A stretch of DNA of 56,734 nt, taken from the NCBI GenBank assembly GCA_004294385.1, contig REAP01000039.1, positions 1 through 56,734 on the forward strand, given 5' to 3'. The DNA comes from Oscillatoriales cyanobacterium. Its GTDB lineage: Bacteria; Cyanobacteriota; Cyanobacteriia; Cyanobacteriales; Microcoleaceae. The notes below the pieces were generated by a model, which worked only from the letters and a program-made list of their open reading frames with translations, was not told the DNA's origin and searched no databases. Position numbers and translations under genes: made by a program. How positions within the stretch are numbered: position 1 is the first letter of the stretch; each line of letters begins with the position of its first letter. Shown piece by piece: positions 55,826 through 56,734 of this stretch.

Positions 55826-56129
55826 TGAAATCTTAACCCTCGCAGGTGATTAAGGCTTTTATATCATAGTTCCCTGAGCGGAGTCGAAGGGTCGAAGGGG
55901 TTTACTAACCAAAGCGCCTTTGGCGACTTCTATAAATCGGGAAACTGTTCGGAATTCCTACCAAGCTCCCCGATTCGGTTTTATATTCGGATAAAATTGC
56001 TTTCATCACGGGAACAGGTCTGGACTCTTCTTACACGCCTAACAAATTCCCATCTGCTAGTTCTGATAGCGAAGAGTGCTCGCGGGAGACTACAGCACAG
56101 AACCGAAAACCGGAGACTACGCGGAAACC

Positions 56130-56245
56130 AGAGCTACGCGAAAACCGATGTTCGAGTTACGATTGCCCGCCGAATTCCTGTTACGATTGGCACTACGGCA
56201 ATTGACCGCATTGTTGTTCCATGAACCGCCACGCTGCACTCGGAA
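56130..56245 (-). other. DGR template repeat (TR)
   Basis: In one minus-strand frame the sequence reads RVQRGGSWNNNAVNCRSANR, then NRNSAGNRNSNIGFRVAL (the two pieces adjoin). This is the standard text of a DGR C-type-lectin variable region. Asn codons (AAC/AAT) are packed together, as expected of an unmutated template whose adenines are the targets. The frame is closed by TAG 16 codons upstream and has no start, so it is a template and not a gene end. The ~300 bases between it and avd would be part of the DGR RNA. Confidence 0.85.
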
Positions 56246-56342
56246 GTGCCTGTCCCTTCTGCTATACAAATACTAGACAAGTCTAGACATTTGCTTCTTA
56301 CTTCATCGGGAGCATGGGAGCGGTTATCCCTCGGTAAGCTTT

Positions 56343-56361
56343 CACGGTTTAGCCAACCGTG
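56343..56361. repeat. Hairpin upstream of the DGR template
   Basis: CACGGTT and AACCGTG pair over seven bases around TAGCC. It lies ~100 bases upstream of the template on the minus strand and could mark the 5' part of the DGR RNA or an earlier terminator. No gene is visible from 56246 to the window end. Confidence 0.4.
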
Positions 56362-56519
56362 ATAAATTAATCGCTCCACCCTCTCGCTTGCACAAGAAAA
56401 ATGGATACCCTTTAATACTCTCAAATAAATCGCCACTTAACTCAAATGTAAAAAAAGTTTACGCAAGGCCCAGAAACCGGGTTTTTGATTAATATCGTGT
56501 TGAGTACCCTTGATTCTTC

Positions 56520-56734
56520 GGTAGGGGCGGGTTTTACAAATAATATTTGAGACGAACCAACAATCTGTATAAACCCGCCCCTACCTAACCAATAACCCCG
56601 ATTAACTTGATTGGCGACCAAAAAAATGCAGATTGGCGCTCCGGCCAGGGCGGGTTTATGATGTTGTTGGTTTCCCGCATAGATGGTTGGTAAAACCCGC
56701 CCCTACCTAACCAATAACCCCGATTAACTTGATT
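56520..56734. repeat. GGTAGGGGCGGGTTT / AAACCCGCCCCTACC inverted repeats at the window edge
   Basis: GGTAGGGGCGGGTTT (56520-56534) pairs with AAACCCGCCCCTACC (about 56571-56585). The stretch AAACCCGCCCCTACCTAACC, with the CCCCGATTAACTTGATT that follows, is repeated at about 56693-56734. This is a dispersed palindromic family cut by the window end. Confidence 0.8.

Larger units (their letters stand above)
54423..56245 (-). mobile_element. Diversity-generating retroelement (template repeat, avd, reverse transcriptase)
   Basis: On the minus strand the order is template repeat (about 56245-56130), avd (55825-55484) and reverse transcriptase (55469-54423). The three together define a DGR. These elements copy the template with adenine-specific errors and write it into a variable repeat at the 3' end of a target gene, usually a C-type-lectin-fold protein. 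No gene in the window ends in a matching variable repeat, so the target lies outside. Confidence 0.9.

Noticed and set aside
56134..56436. Minus-strand 100-codon frame over the DGR template
   Set aside because: It runs in a different frame from the lectin-like template reading and matches nothing; it is a shadow.

Overview
The window is cyanobacterial chromosome. It carries an allophycocyanin-B subunit (apcD), a ferredoxin-type glutamate synthase, a tocopherol cyclase, a DesB-type desaturase, a Ccs1/ResB cytochrome c assembly protein and XisI. HIP1 octamers (GCGATCGC) recur throughout. The very heavy load of short intergenic repeats suggests a filamentous Oscillatoriales-type species (Microcoleus/Oscillatoria-like); that placement is inference.

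Layout: 0.2-12.3 kb holds a methyltransferase, glutamate synthase, a phosphodiester glycosidase family protein, RlmD and ApcD. 12.4-15.5 kb is accessory: two tandem HTH genes, a tnpB-only IS with its guide-RNA end, and a solo MNT nucleotidyltransferase. 15.7-26.7 kb holds a broken tRNA-Glu, an M42 peptidase, FkbM methyltransferase and GT61 glycosyltransferase genes, an SLH lipoprotein, a stress protein, a pentapeptide protein and SpeD. 26.8-30.8 kb holds QueF and a 41-repeat CRISPR array with no cas genes in the window. 31-42.5 kb is mostly housekeeping (TerB-like membrane protein, Ccs1, FolD, PBP2, CysE, PPOX flavoprotein, tocopherol cyclase, cupredoxin). 42.5-44.0 kb is a small graspetide (omega-ester RiPP) locus. 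44.1-53.5 kb holds ClpS, Fe-SOD, a peroxiredoxin, a cyclophilin-RTX fusion, a pentapeptide protein, CcdA, a NUDIX protein, DesB and PurF. 53.6-56.2 kb holds an XisH remnant with XisI, then a diversity-generating retroelement (DGR): template repeat, avd and reverse transcriptase on the minus strand.

Three systems stand out. (1) The DGR has a clear adenine-rich template that reads as a C-type-lectin-like sequence, and no target gene in the window. (2) The graspetide locus has one ATP-grasp ligase and a precursor with two TT-x-A-x-GEEGGG cores, separated by a truncated nested-palindrome element. (3) In the CRISPR array, the seven units nearest the presumed leader have lost the terminal C of the repeat, and the array is bracketed by ~70-bp direct repeats.

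A theme runs through the whole window. Short repeats, many with a 7-bp period, fill the intergenic gaps and have also entered coding sequence in frame, as units of 57, 75/87 and 78 bp in gltB, the glycosidase and the NUDIX gene. This resembles the Rickettsia palindromic element phenomenon.
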